Shown piece after piece: positions 43,065 through 52,070 of a DNA stretch of 64,000 nucleotides (the first letter of the stretch is position 1; each line of letters opens with the position of its first letter). Origin of the DNA: RI-106 sp964496875 (GTDB taxonomy: Bacteria; Cyanobacteriota; Vampirovibrionia; Obscuribacterales; Obscuribacteraceae); NCBI GenBank assembly GCA_964496875.1, contig CAZCBH010000018.1:3640-67639 (forward strand). The letters are read 5' to 3'. Made by a program: the position numbers and the translations under genes. Below the pieces are notes generated by a model. The model was not told the origin of the DNA, did no database searches, and was given only the letters and a program-made list of their open reading frames with translations.

Positions 43065-44070
43065 TGTCAGAGGATTTTAGCACAGCCCCGAGGCGATTGG
43101 ATTTTACTACCCATGAATCCACCGGCCCGTGTTTGTAGCAGGCTCTATCAGGGTTGTTCATACGGTCCGCCACAAGGTCCCTGGCAATCAAATTGGCTTT
43201 GTTGATATTGGGGGCGACCCCGTACATTGTCGGTCCGCTGCCGGTGAGGACAACTTTCCAGCAGCCGAGATCTATAAGTAGTTCTTTCAACTCCTGCATT
43301 TCCGGATAGAGTTCGAAAAAGACAGGTTCGAAATCGTTGGATAGCGAATCTATAAAACCTGTCAGATCTTCACTCTCAAGGGCGGTTCGGGCGAGAACCG
43401 TGGTCGAAATTCTTCCTCTCGGGGCGTTGTTTTTCTCTTCTACTCTTCTTATCTTCTCTCTTCTGTCGAAGGCTTTAAAAAGATAGGGGGTCGAGACGAA
43501 GAGTTTGCGCGGTTTAACCAGAATCAGATCCAGATCCGGGATGGTGCCGAACTTCTCCAGCCGATCTCCTCTACCCGATCCAAGACAGATACCGCCTTTA
43601 ATGGCAAAGGGGACATCGGCTCCCAGCCTTGACCCTAAGGAGAGCAGCTCTTTTTCCGATAGAAGACCACCTGCGTATTCGTTCATGGCCACCAGGGCAC
43701 AGGCTGCGTCAGCGCTGCCACCGGCCAGACCTGCTTCTATCGGAATGTTTTTCTCGACTCCGATTTCGACTTCACAAGTGGTACCAACCATCTTTTCGTG
43801 TTCTAAGAAAGCCCGCACCGCCTTTACCACCAGATTAGTATCGTCCATGGGAAAATAACCCGAGACCGAAGAGCGGTAAGATTTGAGATGAATCTGGTTT
43901 TGCGAAGCTTTCGACGCTATGATCTCGAGGCTGTCGAAAAGATCGACTGAATGCAGAAGGGTGGAGACTTCGTGATAACCGTCCGGTAGAAGACCGATGA
44001 TCTCGAAAGTAAGATTTATTTTGGCCGGTGCTTCGACAATGACTGAGGTTCTTTGCTCGGGTATCGGCAT
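43039..44070 (-). CDS. ispE: 4-diphosphocytidyl-2-C-methyl-D-erythritol kinase
   Basis: The GHMP kinase has VEAPAKINLTFEIIGLLPDGYHEVSTLLHSVDLFD at the N-terminus, the phosphate-binding PIEAGLAGGSADAACALVAMN, and a GHMP C-terminal motif KVVLTGSGPTMYGVA. At 343 residues it is longer than the usual ~290, with an extra stretch near 190-230 (RREKIRRVEEKNNAPRGR). IspE phosphorylates CDP-methylerythritol in the MEP pathway. It is third in the CNNM-ksgA-ispE-nth operon. Confidence 0.94.
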   Translation of the reverse strand: MPIPEQRTSVIVEAPAKINLTFEIIGLLPDGYHEVSTLLHSVDLFDSLEIIASKASQNQIHLKSYRSSVSGYFPMDDTNLVVKAVRAFLEHEKMVGTTCEVEIGVEKNIPIEAGLAGGSADAACALVAMNEYAGGLLSEKELLSLGSRLGADVPFAIKGGICLGSGRGDRLEKFGTIPDLDLILVKPRKLFVSTPYLFKAFDRREKIRRVEEKNNAPRGRISTTVLARTALESEDLTGFIDSLSNDFEPVFFELYPEMQELKELLIDLGCWKVVLTGSGPTMYGVAPNINKANLIARDLVADRMNNPDRACYKHGPVDSWVVKSNRLGAVLKSSDNEKGDDQI

Positions 44071-44079
44071 AGATTGGAT

Positions 44080-44931
44080 TCAGACCTGATTGGAGAGCGA
44101 ATTCGCCAGAAGGGCATATTTTTCCAGGGATAGATCTTCTGCCCGGGCATGGGGGCTGAGGTTCAATTCTTCGAAGAGATCAAGTAACTCTTTTTCGCTC
44201 AATCCAAGAAATGAGAGATTGTTCTTGAGCATTTTTCTTCTTTGCTTGAAACCGCCTTTGATTATTTTGCGAAAGAGTTTTAGATCGGCTACCTCCACCG
44301 GTGGTGCCGGTAGCGGATTTAGATAAACCACCGCAGAGGTCACCTCGGGCACCGGATAGAAAGCGCTCGGAGGAACGGAAAAGAGGATTTCCGCATCAAA
44401 ATAATAGCTCTTCAGAAGGCTTATCGGAGAAAATGCTTTGGTGCCAGGAACAGCCACCAGTCTCTTCGCCACCTCCATCTGGATGGTCATCACCACCCGG
44501 TCGATTTTAGCTAACCAGGGAGAGGGCTCGCCTATCTCGCCGAAAAGTCTTGCGATTATAGGGCTGGTAATCTGGTAGGGGATGTTGCCTATTACTTTAA
44601 ACTTTTCTGCCTGGATGGAAGAGAGGTCATATTCTAAGAAGTCAGCATTGATTATGTTCACGGACTTGAGTCCGTGCTTGTCGAGCTTCTCTGCCAGGTT
44701 TCGATCCAGCTCGATGGCGTCCACGGTGGCACCGCGTCCGCACAATAACTTTGTCAAAAAGCCCAGACCGGGACCGATTTCAACTATATGATCGTTCTCT
44801 TCGATATCTACCGCTTCGGCGATTTTGGTAAGCAGCTCCAGGTCGACAAAAAAGTTCTGACCAAGAGATCGGTTCGCCCGGATCTTTTTAGCCTGTCTAA
44901 GCAGCAGATCGCTGGTTAAGATCTCCGGCAA
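44080..44931 (-). CDS. rsmA: 16S rRNA dimethyladenosine transferase KsgA
   Basis: The 283-residue protein has RANRSLGQNFFVDLELLTKIAEA, the SAM motif IVEIGPGLGFLTKLL, VIGNIPYQITSPII and VMTIQMEVAKRLVA, then KLFRKIIKGGFKQRRKMLKNNL. It dimethylates two adjacent adenosines near the 3' end of 16S rRNA. It starts 3 bp after the CNNM stop and precedes ispE by 9 bp, a common pairing in bacteria. Confidence 0.95.
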   Translation of the reverse strand: MPEILTSDLLLRQAKKIRANRSLGQNFFVDLELLTKIAEAVDIEENDHIVEIGPGLGFLTKLLCGRGATVDAIELDRNLAEKLDKHGLKSVNIINADFLEYDLSSIQAEKFKVIGNIPYQITSPIIARLFGEIGEPSPWLAKIDRVVMTIQMEVAKRLVAVPGTKAFSPISLLKSYYFDAEILFSVPPSAFYPVPEVTSAVVYLNPLPAPPVEVADLKLFRKIIKGGFKQRRKMLKNNLSFLGLSEKELLDLFEELNLSPHARAEDLSLEKYALLANSLSNQV

Positions 44932-44934
44932 GGG

Positions 44935-46437
44935 CTAGCTTGCCTCCAGCGGTTTTATATTGTCTTTTGTCTGTTTGCCGTTTTCGATGGTTTTGAACTT
45001 GCCGCTGTGCTTACTGTTCTGTTTCGATTCCGGCTCGACCGCGGTCTTTGAGGTAAGATCGGCGTCAGTACCATCTTCTTTTGAACTGCCTTCGCCATCT
45101 TCAATCTCTTCGTCCTCTTCTTTTTTGATCAGGCGCAGTTTGATGATTCTGTGGCGGTCGGCTTCTTCTATACGCATCAGGTAGTTATCGGAGTCGATTT
45201 CATCCCCTTCGGAGGGCTCTCGACCGAGCTGACCGAAGACGTGCCCGCCCAGGGTGTTGAACTGCTCGTCTTCGAAATTGGTATCGAGTTTGTCGTTTAT
45301 GTCCTCCAGCGAAATTCGCGCGTCGATAAGCAAGGAGCCGTCTTCGGCAGGCTGGATCATATCCTCTTCGATATCGTGCTCGTCGACGATATCGCCCACG
45401 AGTTCTTCTAACAAGTCTTCGAAGGTGACCATACCTTCGGTGCCGCCGTGCTCGTCGACGACGATGGCCATATGGACCCGCGATAGCTTGAATTCGGCGA
45501 GCAGATCGCCGAGACTTTTATTCTCCGGAACGATAACGATAGGACGAGCCAGTTCGCGCACGGCCACATTTTGTTTGCCGTCTACAAAAGCTTTCATACC
45601 ATCGCGAATGTGGACGAATCCGAAGATGCTGTCCACATCTTCTTCATATATAGGGATTCTGGAGTGACCATGCTCTAGAGCCAGGTCCACGAAATCTTTT
45701 ACAGATTTGTCCGCCGAAAGCACTTTCATATCCCGTCTCGGGGTCATGATCTCGTTGGCTACGGTATCGGCAAATTCAAAGACGCTGTGGAGCATCTCTT
45801 CTTCTTCTTCCTCTAGAAGACCTTCTTCGTGGCTGGCGGAGACCAGCATCTTCAACTCTTCTTCAGAATGGACCAGGTGGTGCGAAGGAGGGTCGGAGAC
45901 CTTCAAGAGTTTGAAAGTCATGGCCACCACATTGTTCATGAAGATAAGCAGCGGTTTGGTTATGATGCACCAGAAGTGCATGGGCAGAATACAAAGACGA
46001 ATTGCCGCCTCAGCCCGGTGAAAAGTGAGGGTCTTGGGCAGGATTTCGGCAAAAACGGTCTGAATAAAGGCTGTCGCGGTGAAGACGAAGGCATAGACGA
46101 AGATTTGCGAAGTGAGGACAACGTCGACGCTCCATCCCATGGAGGGTCCGACGTCTCTTATCCAGTGCGAGAACTCCTCGGCAAAGGTCTTCTCTCCCAG
46201 GGCACCGATGAAGAGCATAGCCAGGGTTATGCCTAACTGACCTCCGGTGATAAAGGTCTCCGGATCCTCCAGATAGATCTGAGTCTTTTTGGCGAGGTAG
46301 TCGCCCTGCTCAGCCAACTCGTCAATCCGGGTTTTTCTCACCCGGGAGATGGCCATCTCCGCTGCGACAAAAAATGCGTTTAATATGGTTAGAACAATTA
46401 GTATTAAGACTAATAAAGCAAAAGTTTGCAGACTCAT
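44935..46437 (-). CDS. CNNM/CorC-HlyC transporter family protein (hemolysin-like)
   Basis: The 500-residue protein has a CNNM (DUF21) membrane domain (residues 1-190, starting LQTFALLVLILIVLTILNAFFVAAEMAISRVRKTRI), a CBS pair (about 205-330; IMTPRRDMKVLSADKSVKDF, SRVHMAIVVDEHGGTEGMVTFEDLLEELVGDI) and a CorC/HlyC domain at about 345-425 (ARISLEDINDKLDTNFEDEQFNTLGGHVFGQLGREP). A charged 75-residue tail follows. The family exports Mg2+ or Na+/Mg2+ across the inner membrane; hemolysin is a historical name. It leads the ksgA-ispE-nth operon. Confidence 0.93.
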   Translation of the reverse strand: MSLQTFALLVLILIVLTILNAFFVAAEMAISRVRKTRIDELAEQGDYLAKKTQIYLEDPETFITGGQLGITLAMLFIGALGEKTFAEEFSHWIRDVGPSMGWSVDVVLTSQIFVYAFVFTATAFIQTVFAEILPKTLTFHRAEAAIRLCILPMHFWCIITKPLLIFMNNVVAMTFKLLKVSDPPSHHLVHSEEELKMLVSASHEEGLLEEEEEEMLHSVFEFADTVANEIMTPRRDMKVLSADKSVKDFVDLALEHGHSRIPIYEEDVDSIFGFVHIRDGMKAFVDGKQNVAVRELARPIVIVPENKSLGDLLAEFKLSRVHMAIVVDEHGGTEGMVTFEDLLEELVGDIVDEHDIEEDMIQPAEDGSLLIDARISLEDINDKLDTNFEDEQFNTLGGHVFGQLGREPSEGDEIDSDNYLMRIEEADRHRIIKLRLIKKEEDEEIEDGEGSSKEDGTDADLTSKTAVEPESKQNSKHSGKFKTIENGKQTKDNIKPLEAS

Positions 46438-46454
46438 AGTTCGCGCAGCACTAC

Positions 46455-46652
46455 GTGGCTACGTCCAAATCCTCCCCACCGGTAACAAGAAAAGTGAGCG
46501 ATGAAAACTAACGGACAGTGCTCTTCCAGGACTTGAACTCTGTTCTTCTAAACTTTTGTTTTCCTTACAAGAAGATTTTATCGGCTCCAGCAAGCACCAC
46601 CACTGGGGAGGTTCTTCGTTTGCGCTGCTACTGTGAGGATCTTCCATTTTCT
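46455..46652 (-). ncRNA. Possible 6S-like structured RNA
   Basis: No coding gene is supported between 46438 and 46906. On the minus strand a rod-like fold can be drawn: CCTCCCCA (46605-46612) pairs with TGGGGAGG (46472-46479), and GAGCCGATAAAA (46577-46588) pairs imperfectly with TTTTCATCGCTC (46497-46508). GAGCCGATA also occurs in E. coli 6S RNA. Upstream on this strand TATTAT at 46661-46666 could serve as -10. The combination of long interrupted pairing, size near 190 nt and gene-free flanks suits 6S RNA, but I have no alignment. The rest of 46653-46906 holds nothing I can identify. Confidence 0.35.
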
Positions 46653-46906
46653 GCTTCTAGATAATAAATACGAAATCAGCTTGCCGGCTAATTCTTGCTC
46701 CAGCTCATTCTATGGCGCATAGCGCAAGTTAACCCGATCCTACCATACGACTAAGAATTTGTAATCAAGAGCTAAATTTCATAAAGTACCTTCCAGGTTA
46801 TCAAGGATTTATAAAACCGCGTCAATTGAGGCATTGCGACTGTGCGATAATCACTCCCGAGTTCCCGAATTATGGGGTTTTCCATATAAAGGAGTTAATC
46901 ATCACC

Positions 46907-47527
46907 ATGACCCGCTCACTTATCAGCACTATCACTCGCTCGCTGGCTGTCGCATCTGTCGGCGCTGCATTTATATGGATAGGATCTGGCGATGAGAAGG
47001 CGTTTGCTCAGGCCGGTTCCACATCGATGGATAGACCGGCTTCCAGCGCGGCAGTCCGGGACAATTCGGGCAAGAAGCTGGCGGTGGCGAACTTCGAGCC
47101 CCCGGAGGCTCTGGAAGAGTCCAAGCAGAAGGTGACCGAGTCAGTCAAATCGCTGCAAAAGTCTGTAGAGATTTTCGGCCAGAACGTAAGCGACAACTAT
47201 ATGCCCAAGATGAAAGCCAAGAAGGTAATCATCGATGTGCCCGATGTGGAAGTGCCCCCCAGCCTCAAAGACCTCTGTGAGGATTGTCTGGTCAGCGGTC
47301 AACAGATGGCTCAGTTCGTCCGGGAGCACGCCGCCGAATTCACCGCCGTCATGGCCAAGTATATAAAGCAGTTTACCGATCCACCCAAAATCACCCCGGT
47401 CAGCTCTCCATATGACTCCGACGGTCGGATTATTCCGCATAATTTCGAAGTTATCGATATCTCCAAACGAGCAAACACCCGTTTCTTCACCCCGGAGGGA
47501 CGGTTGAAGACCGTGGTGCAGCGGTAG
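46907..47527 (+). CDS. Secreted hypothetical protein
   Basis: AAAGGAG about 13 bases upstream selects ATG 46907. The 206-residue product has a signal (SLAVASVGAAFIWIGSGDEKAFAQA). The mature part includes LEESKQKVTESVKSLQKSVEIFGQNVSDN, then VIIDVPDVEVPPSLKDLCEDCLVSGQQMAQFVREHAAEF, with two close Cys (CEDC). No family is recognised. It precedes the kinase gene by 15 bp on the same strand. Confidence 0.65.
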   Translation: MTRSLISTITRSLAVASVGAAFIWIGSGDEKAFAQAGSTSMDRPASSAAVRDNSGKKLAVANFEPPEALEESKQKVTESVKSLQKSVEIFGQNVSDNYMPKMKAKKVIIDVPDVEVPPSLKDLCEDCLVSGQQMAQFVREHAAEFTAVMAKYIKQFTDPPKITPVSSPYDSDGRIIPHNFEVIDISKRANTRFFTPEGRLKTVVQR

Positions 47528-47542
47528 AGCCGCCTCGTTTAG

Positions 47543-49789
47543 ATGAAGGAAGCGGACCTCTGTCCTGTTTGCAAATGTCCCCGGAGTAAGGCTGGTTCAG
47601 GCAGTCTCACCCAGTGGATAGTCGTATGCAACTGCGATGCGCTTTCCTCCGCATCGCAAGTCGCGGACGAGACCGAAGCGCTTCTCGTTGATCTTTGTCG
47701 CAAGTGCGGAAAGCGTATCAGTCAGGGACGAGCCGGCTCCTTTACCCAATACATCTTTCGCTCTGATCTCTGCGCCTGTGAAGTACCGGAGGCTTACAGA
47801 GCATCGCTGCCTGTCGATTCTTCAGGGGAGGCCCAGGCATTGTCTTCCAGCACAGTTATCGAAGAGGAGCAGATCAAACCTGATCAAAATCTGCTACTGG
47901 AGCTGGATAACAGCAGCTTTCCTTTAGAGCGCTATGAAGCTCTGCGTCATCTGGGGCGAGGTGGAGGCGGCAGGGTATATCTTGCAAGGGATCTTTTGCT
48001 CAACAAACTGGTGGCGGTCAAGCTCTTAAACAGCTTCGACGAAAAGCAGATAATCGCCTTCCAGACCGAGGCCAGGGCGACCAGCAAGCTCAATCATCAA
48101 GGTATCGTCAGACTGCTCGATTTCGGTGTCGTAGGCGATTCTCTTCCTTATATGGTGCTCGACTATGTGCCCGGCTCCTCATTAGAGGAGGTCCTGGCCA
48201 GGCGCGGTCGCCTGGATTGGTCCGATGCCCGGGAGATTTTTTTTCGAATCTGCGATGCCCTTACCTATGCCCACGACCAGGGCATCTATCATCGAGACCT
48301 CAAGCCCGGGAACATTCTCTTGATTGAGGACGAGCACGGTACCAATCAGGTGAAGTTGATTGACTTTGGTCTTGCCAGAATAGCGGAGGACTTCGAAAAA
48401 GGAGAGGATAGCGGAGGCAAGACCATTGTCGGTGCCCCTCTCTACATGAGCCCGGATCAGGCCAGGGGCTATGAGTATGATGCTCGTTCCGAAATCTATT
48501 CTCTTGGCTGTGTCCTGTTCGAGACTTTAGTGGGTTCGCCCCCTTTCCTGGGGGATTCCGCCCTGGTTACTTTGAGCCTCCATAGTGAAGCGCCCATTCC
48601 AAGACCGTGTCGTTTGGTGCCATCACTGCCTGCGGTGCTCGATGAGATCATTATTCGGGCGCTGGCGAAGAACCCAGAGGGTAGATATGGCAGTGTGGCG
48701 GAGTTTCGAGAAGCGCTGGGACAGATTGATCGCAAAGTCGAGGAGAAAGATGATAGCGTTCTCGAATCCACACCTGGAAAATCCTTGCTGCTTCCTGTTT
48801 CCCTGGCTCTTGCCGTTATCTTCTCCCTTTCACTAATCGGCTTTATTTTTTATCGCCCACCGGATAAACCGAAGCAGGTCGAAGAGATTCCTCAGAAAGA
48901 AGCCAAGACCCTGGCCGATTTGAAGTACGAGAAAAACGAGAGTTTTGCCGCCAATATCCCCGATGCCATGGTCGACAAAGAGCTCAACTGGACCGGTGGT
49001 AAATGGAAGCTTCAGGAAATAAGCAAATTCAATCTGCTCGAAGCCGAAGGGCACGAAGTAGGCGACGCCGATTTCAAGGAGATTGCCGCAAACAAGAAAG
49101 TCACCGGAGTGAAACTGACCATGGAGTCCACGGCGACCGGCACCGGATTCAAATATCTGAAGGAGCTTGATCTTCGCAGTGTCTGGATCATGTCGAATTA
49201 TTTCAATGACGAAGGTGCCGCCTGTCTTTCCGCTTTTCCTGATATCACCGTATTTAAAATCACTGCCTCCAACAACATGACCGCAGCAGGATTCGAGCCC
49301 ATAGTCTCGCTTCCCAGGTTGCGTACTCTCAAATTGAGAAAGACTTTCAACCTGCCCCGGGGGGCAGCGGCGGTGATAGGCAAAAGCATGACCCTCAAAA
49401 ATCTCTCCCTCTGTTATATGTCCGAATTTTCTCTCGAGGATATGGAGGCGATAGCGCGGATTCCTACTCTGCAGTCGCTGGATCTGAACGGCACCACCGA
49501 TGTGGACGATCGCTATGTGCCTGCGCTCATTAAATTGCCGCTTCGCAATCTTTGCATAGGTCTGACCGGGGTGAGCGATCAGGGGCTGATGGAGCTTGCG
49601 AAGATGAAAGAGTTGAAGAGCATCAGTGTTACCGTTAGATATCCAGCCGAAGTGGAGGAGCTGAAAGCGGCCATGGGCAAGGAGAGGGTCGGAATCATCA
49701 CCGAAGCCGGTCTAGATAGATTTAGAACCAGCCGTCCCGATTGTCAGATCTTGCTCTACAAGCAGATCTCGCCCCTTGGTATTTACTGA
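47543..49789 (+). CDS. Ser/Thr protein kinase with N-terminal zinc ribbons and C-terminal LRR-like region
   Basis: A 748-residue membrane kinase. Residues 5-80 hold two Cys clusters (CPVCKC, CNC; CRKCGK, CAC), probably two zinc ribbons. The kinase (129-400) has GRGGGGRVYLA, VAVKLL, HRDLKPGN (about 249-256), DFG (about 276) and APLYMSPDQARGYEYDARSEIYSLG. A single transmembrane helix at about 415-437 is followed by an extracytoplasmic part of about 300 residues with leucine-rich, ribonuclease-inhibitor-like repeats (FKYLKELDLRSVWIM, LRTLKLRKTFN, LQSLDLNGTTDVDD). It senses something outside and phosphorylates inside; the ligand is unknown. Confidence 0.9.
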   Translation: MKEADLCPVCKCPRSKAGSGSLTQWIVVCNCDALSSASQVADETEALLVDLCRKCGKRISQGRAGSFTQYIFRSDLCACEVPEAYRASLPVDSSGEAQALSSSTVIEEEQIKPDQNLLLELDNSSFPLERYEALRHLGRGGGGRVYLARDLLLNKLVAVKLLNSFDEKQIIAFQTEARATSKLNHQGIVRLLDFGVVGDSLPYMVLDYVPGSSLEEVLARRGRLDWSDAREIFFRICDALTYAHDQGIYHRDLKPGNILLIEDEHGTNQVKLIDFGLARIAEDFEKGEDSGGKTIVGAPLYMSPDQARGYEYDARSEIYSLGCVLFETLVGSPPFLGDSALVTLSLHSEAPIPRPCRLVPSLPAVLDEIIIRALAKNPEGRYGSVAEFREALGQIDRKVEEKDDSVLESTPGKSLLLPVSLALAVIFSLSLIGFIFYRPPDKPKQVEEIPQKEAKTLADLKYEKNESFAANIPDAMVDKELNWTGGKWKLQEISKFNLLEAEGHEVGDADFKEIAANKKVTGVKLTMESTATGTGFKYLKELDLRSVWIMSNYFNDEGAACLSAFPDITVFKITASNNMTAAGFEPIVSLPRLRTLKLRKTFNLPRGAAAVIGKSMTLKNLSLCYMSEFSLEDMEAIARIPTLQSLDLNGTTDVDDRYVPALIKLPLRNLCIGLTGVSDQGLMELAKMKELKSISVTVRYPAEVEELKAAMGKERVGIITEAGLDRFRTSRPDCQILLYKQISPLGIY

Positions 49790-49833
49790 TATCATTGAAG
49801 CGTCAGCTGAAAGTTTCCGAGTAATGAGAGACG

Positions 49834-50859
49834 ATGAAAGATCCTGTACCTCCCTATCTCCTGTTCTGCCCGGACGCTGGGATGAGCGAGATATGCAGGG
49901 ATTCTTCCTGTGGTCATCCGCAAAATCGGCACTTCGATGTTTTGCGGTGGTCCCAATCTAGTTCGCGAGGGGTCAATCTGGTTTGTGTTCATGCCTTCGG
50001 GCTTTCAGCCAGGGCATTTTCCGTCCTGGGAGAGAGTTTTACCGCCCGGGGCTATGGTGTTCTTGCTGCCGATTTGAGAGGCTTTGGTGAACGGCGGGAG
50101 CAATTGGGCTATCACCGGGTGGATTTTAGAGCCTGCCTGGAAGATTTAAGAGCACTTCTCGAATATCTGAGAGCCAGCCAGCCTGAAGCTAAGACGGTAC
50201 TGGTGGGTGAATCCATGGGTGGTGCCGTGGTTATTCGACTGGCTGCCGAGTATCCTTATCTGGCCGATGCGGTCATCGCTTCGGCGCCGGCCTGGCGCAT
50301 TTTTCAGGTGCCGGGAATAACCGCTCGGGGTCTGGTTGATAGAGTCGTGGGCGAGCCCGGCTTCGCCAGTGAGTGGGTGATCAAGCATGCCACCAGCTGT
50401 GATGAATTGCGTCATTACTGGAAACATGGAGGAAAGACCCGGTTGACCCTTACAATCAAAGAGGCTCTTCGCTATCTTCGATTGATGCGCGCCACCCCGG
50501 GCAATGCCAGGAAAATAAGGGATGTTCCCACTTTGATCATCCAGGGACTTTATGACCGATTGTCCAAGCCGCTCGCTTCCGCCGGTATATTCAACCAGCT
50601 TTCGACCCCGGACAAACAGCTTTTAATCGCCGTCGCCAGCGAGCACCTGGTTTTGGAAGAGAATCAGCTTTCGGATAAAGTGGTGGAGTTTATCGACAAT
50701 TGGCTCGAACATCATCTTCTCTTTCTTGGGGCGCCGGTGAGACGCGAGCCGGTGGTGGTGCTGGGTCGTGGTGAACTCAGCGAAGCGGATCGTAACCAGG
50801 TGGATAAGCTCGTTAAAGCCGCTGGTATTGGGGAATCCCAGACCGTACCAGTGTTCTGA
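49834..50859 (+). CDS. Alpha/beta hydrolase (lysophospholipase/acylglycerol-lipase-like)
   Basis: The 341-residue enzyme has NLVCVHAFGLSARAFSVLGESFTARGYGVLAADLRGFGERR, nucleophile elbow VGESMGGAV, the acid in GLYDRLSKP and His in ASEHLVLEE, giving a complete Ser-Asp-His triad. The FxxxG(Y)GVLAxDLRGFG pattern is typical of the monoacylglycerol-lipase/PldB group. There is no signal peptide; the N-terminal 30 residues include a cysteine-containing stretch. Substrate unknown. Confidence 0.88.
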   Translation: MKDPVPPYLLFCPDAGMSEICRDSSCGHPQNRHFDVLRWSQSSSRGVNLVCVHAFGLSARAFSVLGESFTARGYGVLAADLRGFGERREQLGYHRVDFRACLEDLRALLEYLRASQPEAKTVLVGESMGGAVVIRLAAEYPYLADAVIASAPAWRIFQVPGITARGLVDRVVGEPGFASEWVIKHATSCDELRHYWKHGGKTRLTLTIKEALRYLRLMRATPGNARKIRDVPTLIIQGLYDRLSKPLASAGIFNQLSTPDKQLLIAVASEHLVLEENQLSDKVVEFIDNWLEHHLLFLGAPVRREPVVVLGRGELSEADRNQVDKLVKAAGIGESQTVPVF

Positions 50860-50945
50860 GCCCCTTCCTGAGACAGATATCAGGTTTTCAATAGGTGCTG
50901 CCGGTAGAATTGAGCCTCTCCGCCATCTGAAATTGGAATCTGTCT

Positions 50946-52070
50946 ATGAAATGCAAAGCCCCACCGGCTCCCAGATTGATAGGGTTGTTGACTGCTTTAA
51001 GTCTCTCTTTTGCTTTAGCCACCGAGGTCGCACTTGCCGAATCTTTTAGTGATCCTTTCGATGATGCCTTAGATTCTGTGTCTAAGCCGGTATATAAGTC
51101 TGAGTCTAAGAAAAAATCCGAGTCCGAAGCCGGCGAACAAACAAATGAGATCGCATCCAGTCGAGATGTCTATGCCGAGCAGCAGGTCAAACATCAAGTA
51201 GAATCAGCGGAGGACGAGATCAAGGAAAAATCCGAAAAATCCTCTGACTCTGCCGATTCAGGAGAGGAGAATAAGAAAGACTCGAAATACATTCTCAATC
51301 CTTTGAAGCTTGAAGAGAAACTGCTGAAGAAGGTAGTCGATCCCCTGGGCAGCACGTTTTCTCTGCAGCCTTTAATGCGTCTTGAGAAACGGTTGAAAGA
51401 GCTGATTCGACCGATCAACAAGCTCGAGACACCTATCCACAAGCTCAATGATCCGCTGGAAAAATTGGAGAGCCCTATTAAGAAACTGGAGAGACCGATA
51501 ACCAGCCTCGAACAGCCACTGACCGGAATTTCCGGCAGCCTGGAAGATTTGAAGAAGCCACTTACGGAGCTCAAGGAGCCGGTGGGGAGTCTGAGCGAGC
51601 CCATCTCCGGTTTGAAGCGGCCAATCAGTGAATTGAAGAAGCCTATCAGTGATCTGGGCAGACCTATTCAGGAGATCAAGCAGCCTATCGATGGACTCTC
51701 CGGCAACATCGGCAAGCTCAACCCGCCGATAGCCTCTCTGGAACATCGTATTCACGGGGTCGAGACCCAACTCTCCAGTCTCTCTACCGAGATGGCCGGT
51801 GTGCGAAAGCCTTTGCAGGAGATGTCGGGACCGGTCGGTACGCTTTCCGAGCCGATTTCCACTCTGCACAAAGAGGTTAAGAGTCTGGCTCTTCAGATAA
51901 GCGAACTCAAGTCGATAATATTCATGATCACTATATCAATTGCGGTGTCCATCATAACCGGCTCGGTTATAGTGGCACTGGCGGTGCGCAGAAGAATGAA
52001 TACAATGTCGGATCAGATAAGTGAGAACGAGCGTGAATTGGAGCGAGAGAAGGAACTGTTGCATAGATAA
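50946..52070 (+). CDS. Membrane protein with about 24 proline-containing heptads
   Basis: The 374-residue protein has an N-terminal signal (LIGLLTALSLSFALATEVALA), an acidic/Ser-rich segment to about 110, then from 155 to 322 an almost unbroken heptad array of the form x-P-[IL]-x-x-[LI]-x, such as RPINKLE, SPIKKLE, EPISGLK. A C-terminal membrane helix (IIFMITISIAVSIITGSVIVALAV) and a charged tail follow. The regular 7-residue hydrophobic spacing suits a coiled coil, but a Pro in most repeats argues against a simple one. No homologue is recalled. Followed by two DUF2059 genes. Confidence 0.85.
   Translation: MKCKAPPAPRLIGLLTALSLSFALATEVALAESFSDPFDDALDSVSKPVYKSESKKKSESEAGEQTNEIASSRDVYAEQQVKHQVESAEDEIKEKSEKSSDSADSGEENKKDSKYILNPLKLEEKLLKKVVDPLGSTFSLQPLMRLEKRLKELIRPINKLETPIHKLNDPLEKLESPIKKLERPITSLEQPLTGISGSLEDLKKPLTELKEPVGSLSEPISGLKRPISELKKPISDLGRPIQEIKQPIDGLSGNIGKLNPPIASLEHRIHGVETQLSSLSTEMAGVRKPLQEMSGPVGTLSEPISTLHKEVKSLALQISELKSIIFMITISIAVSIITGSVIVALAVRRRMNTMSDQISENERELEREKELLHR
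51408..51911 (+). repeat. 24 tandem 21-bp heptad-coding units
   Basis: Codons 155-322 of the gene above are repeats of seven residues with consensus x-P-I-x-x-L-x. Nucleotide identity between units is low at wobble positions (CTG/CTC/TTG for Leu; ATC/ATT/ATA), so the array is old and selected at protein level rather than a recent slippage product. Units near the end lose Pro (TQLSSLS, KEVKSLA, LQISELK) but keep the spacing. Confidence 0.8.

Noticed and set aside
46459..46647. 62-codon minus-strand frame between the CNNM gene and the kinase region
   Set aside because: Unusual composition, no ribosome site, and it lies inside a region better explained as a structured RNA.
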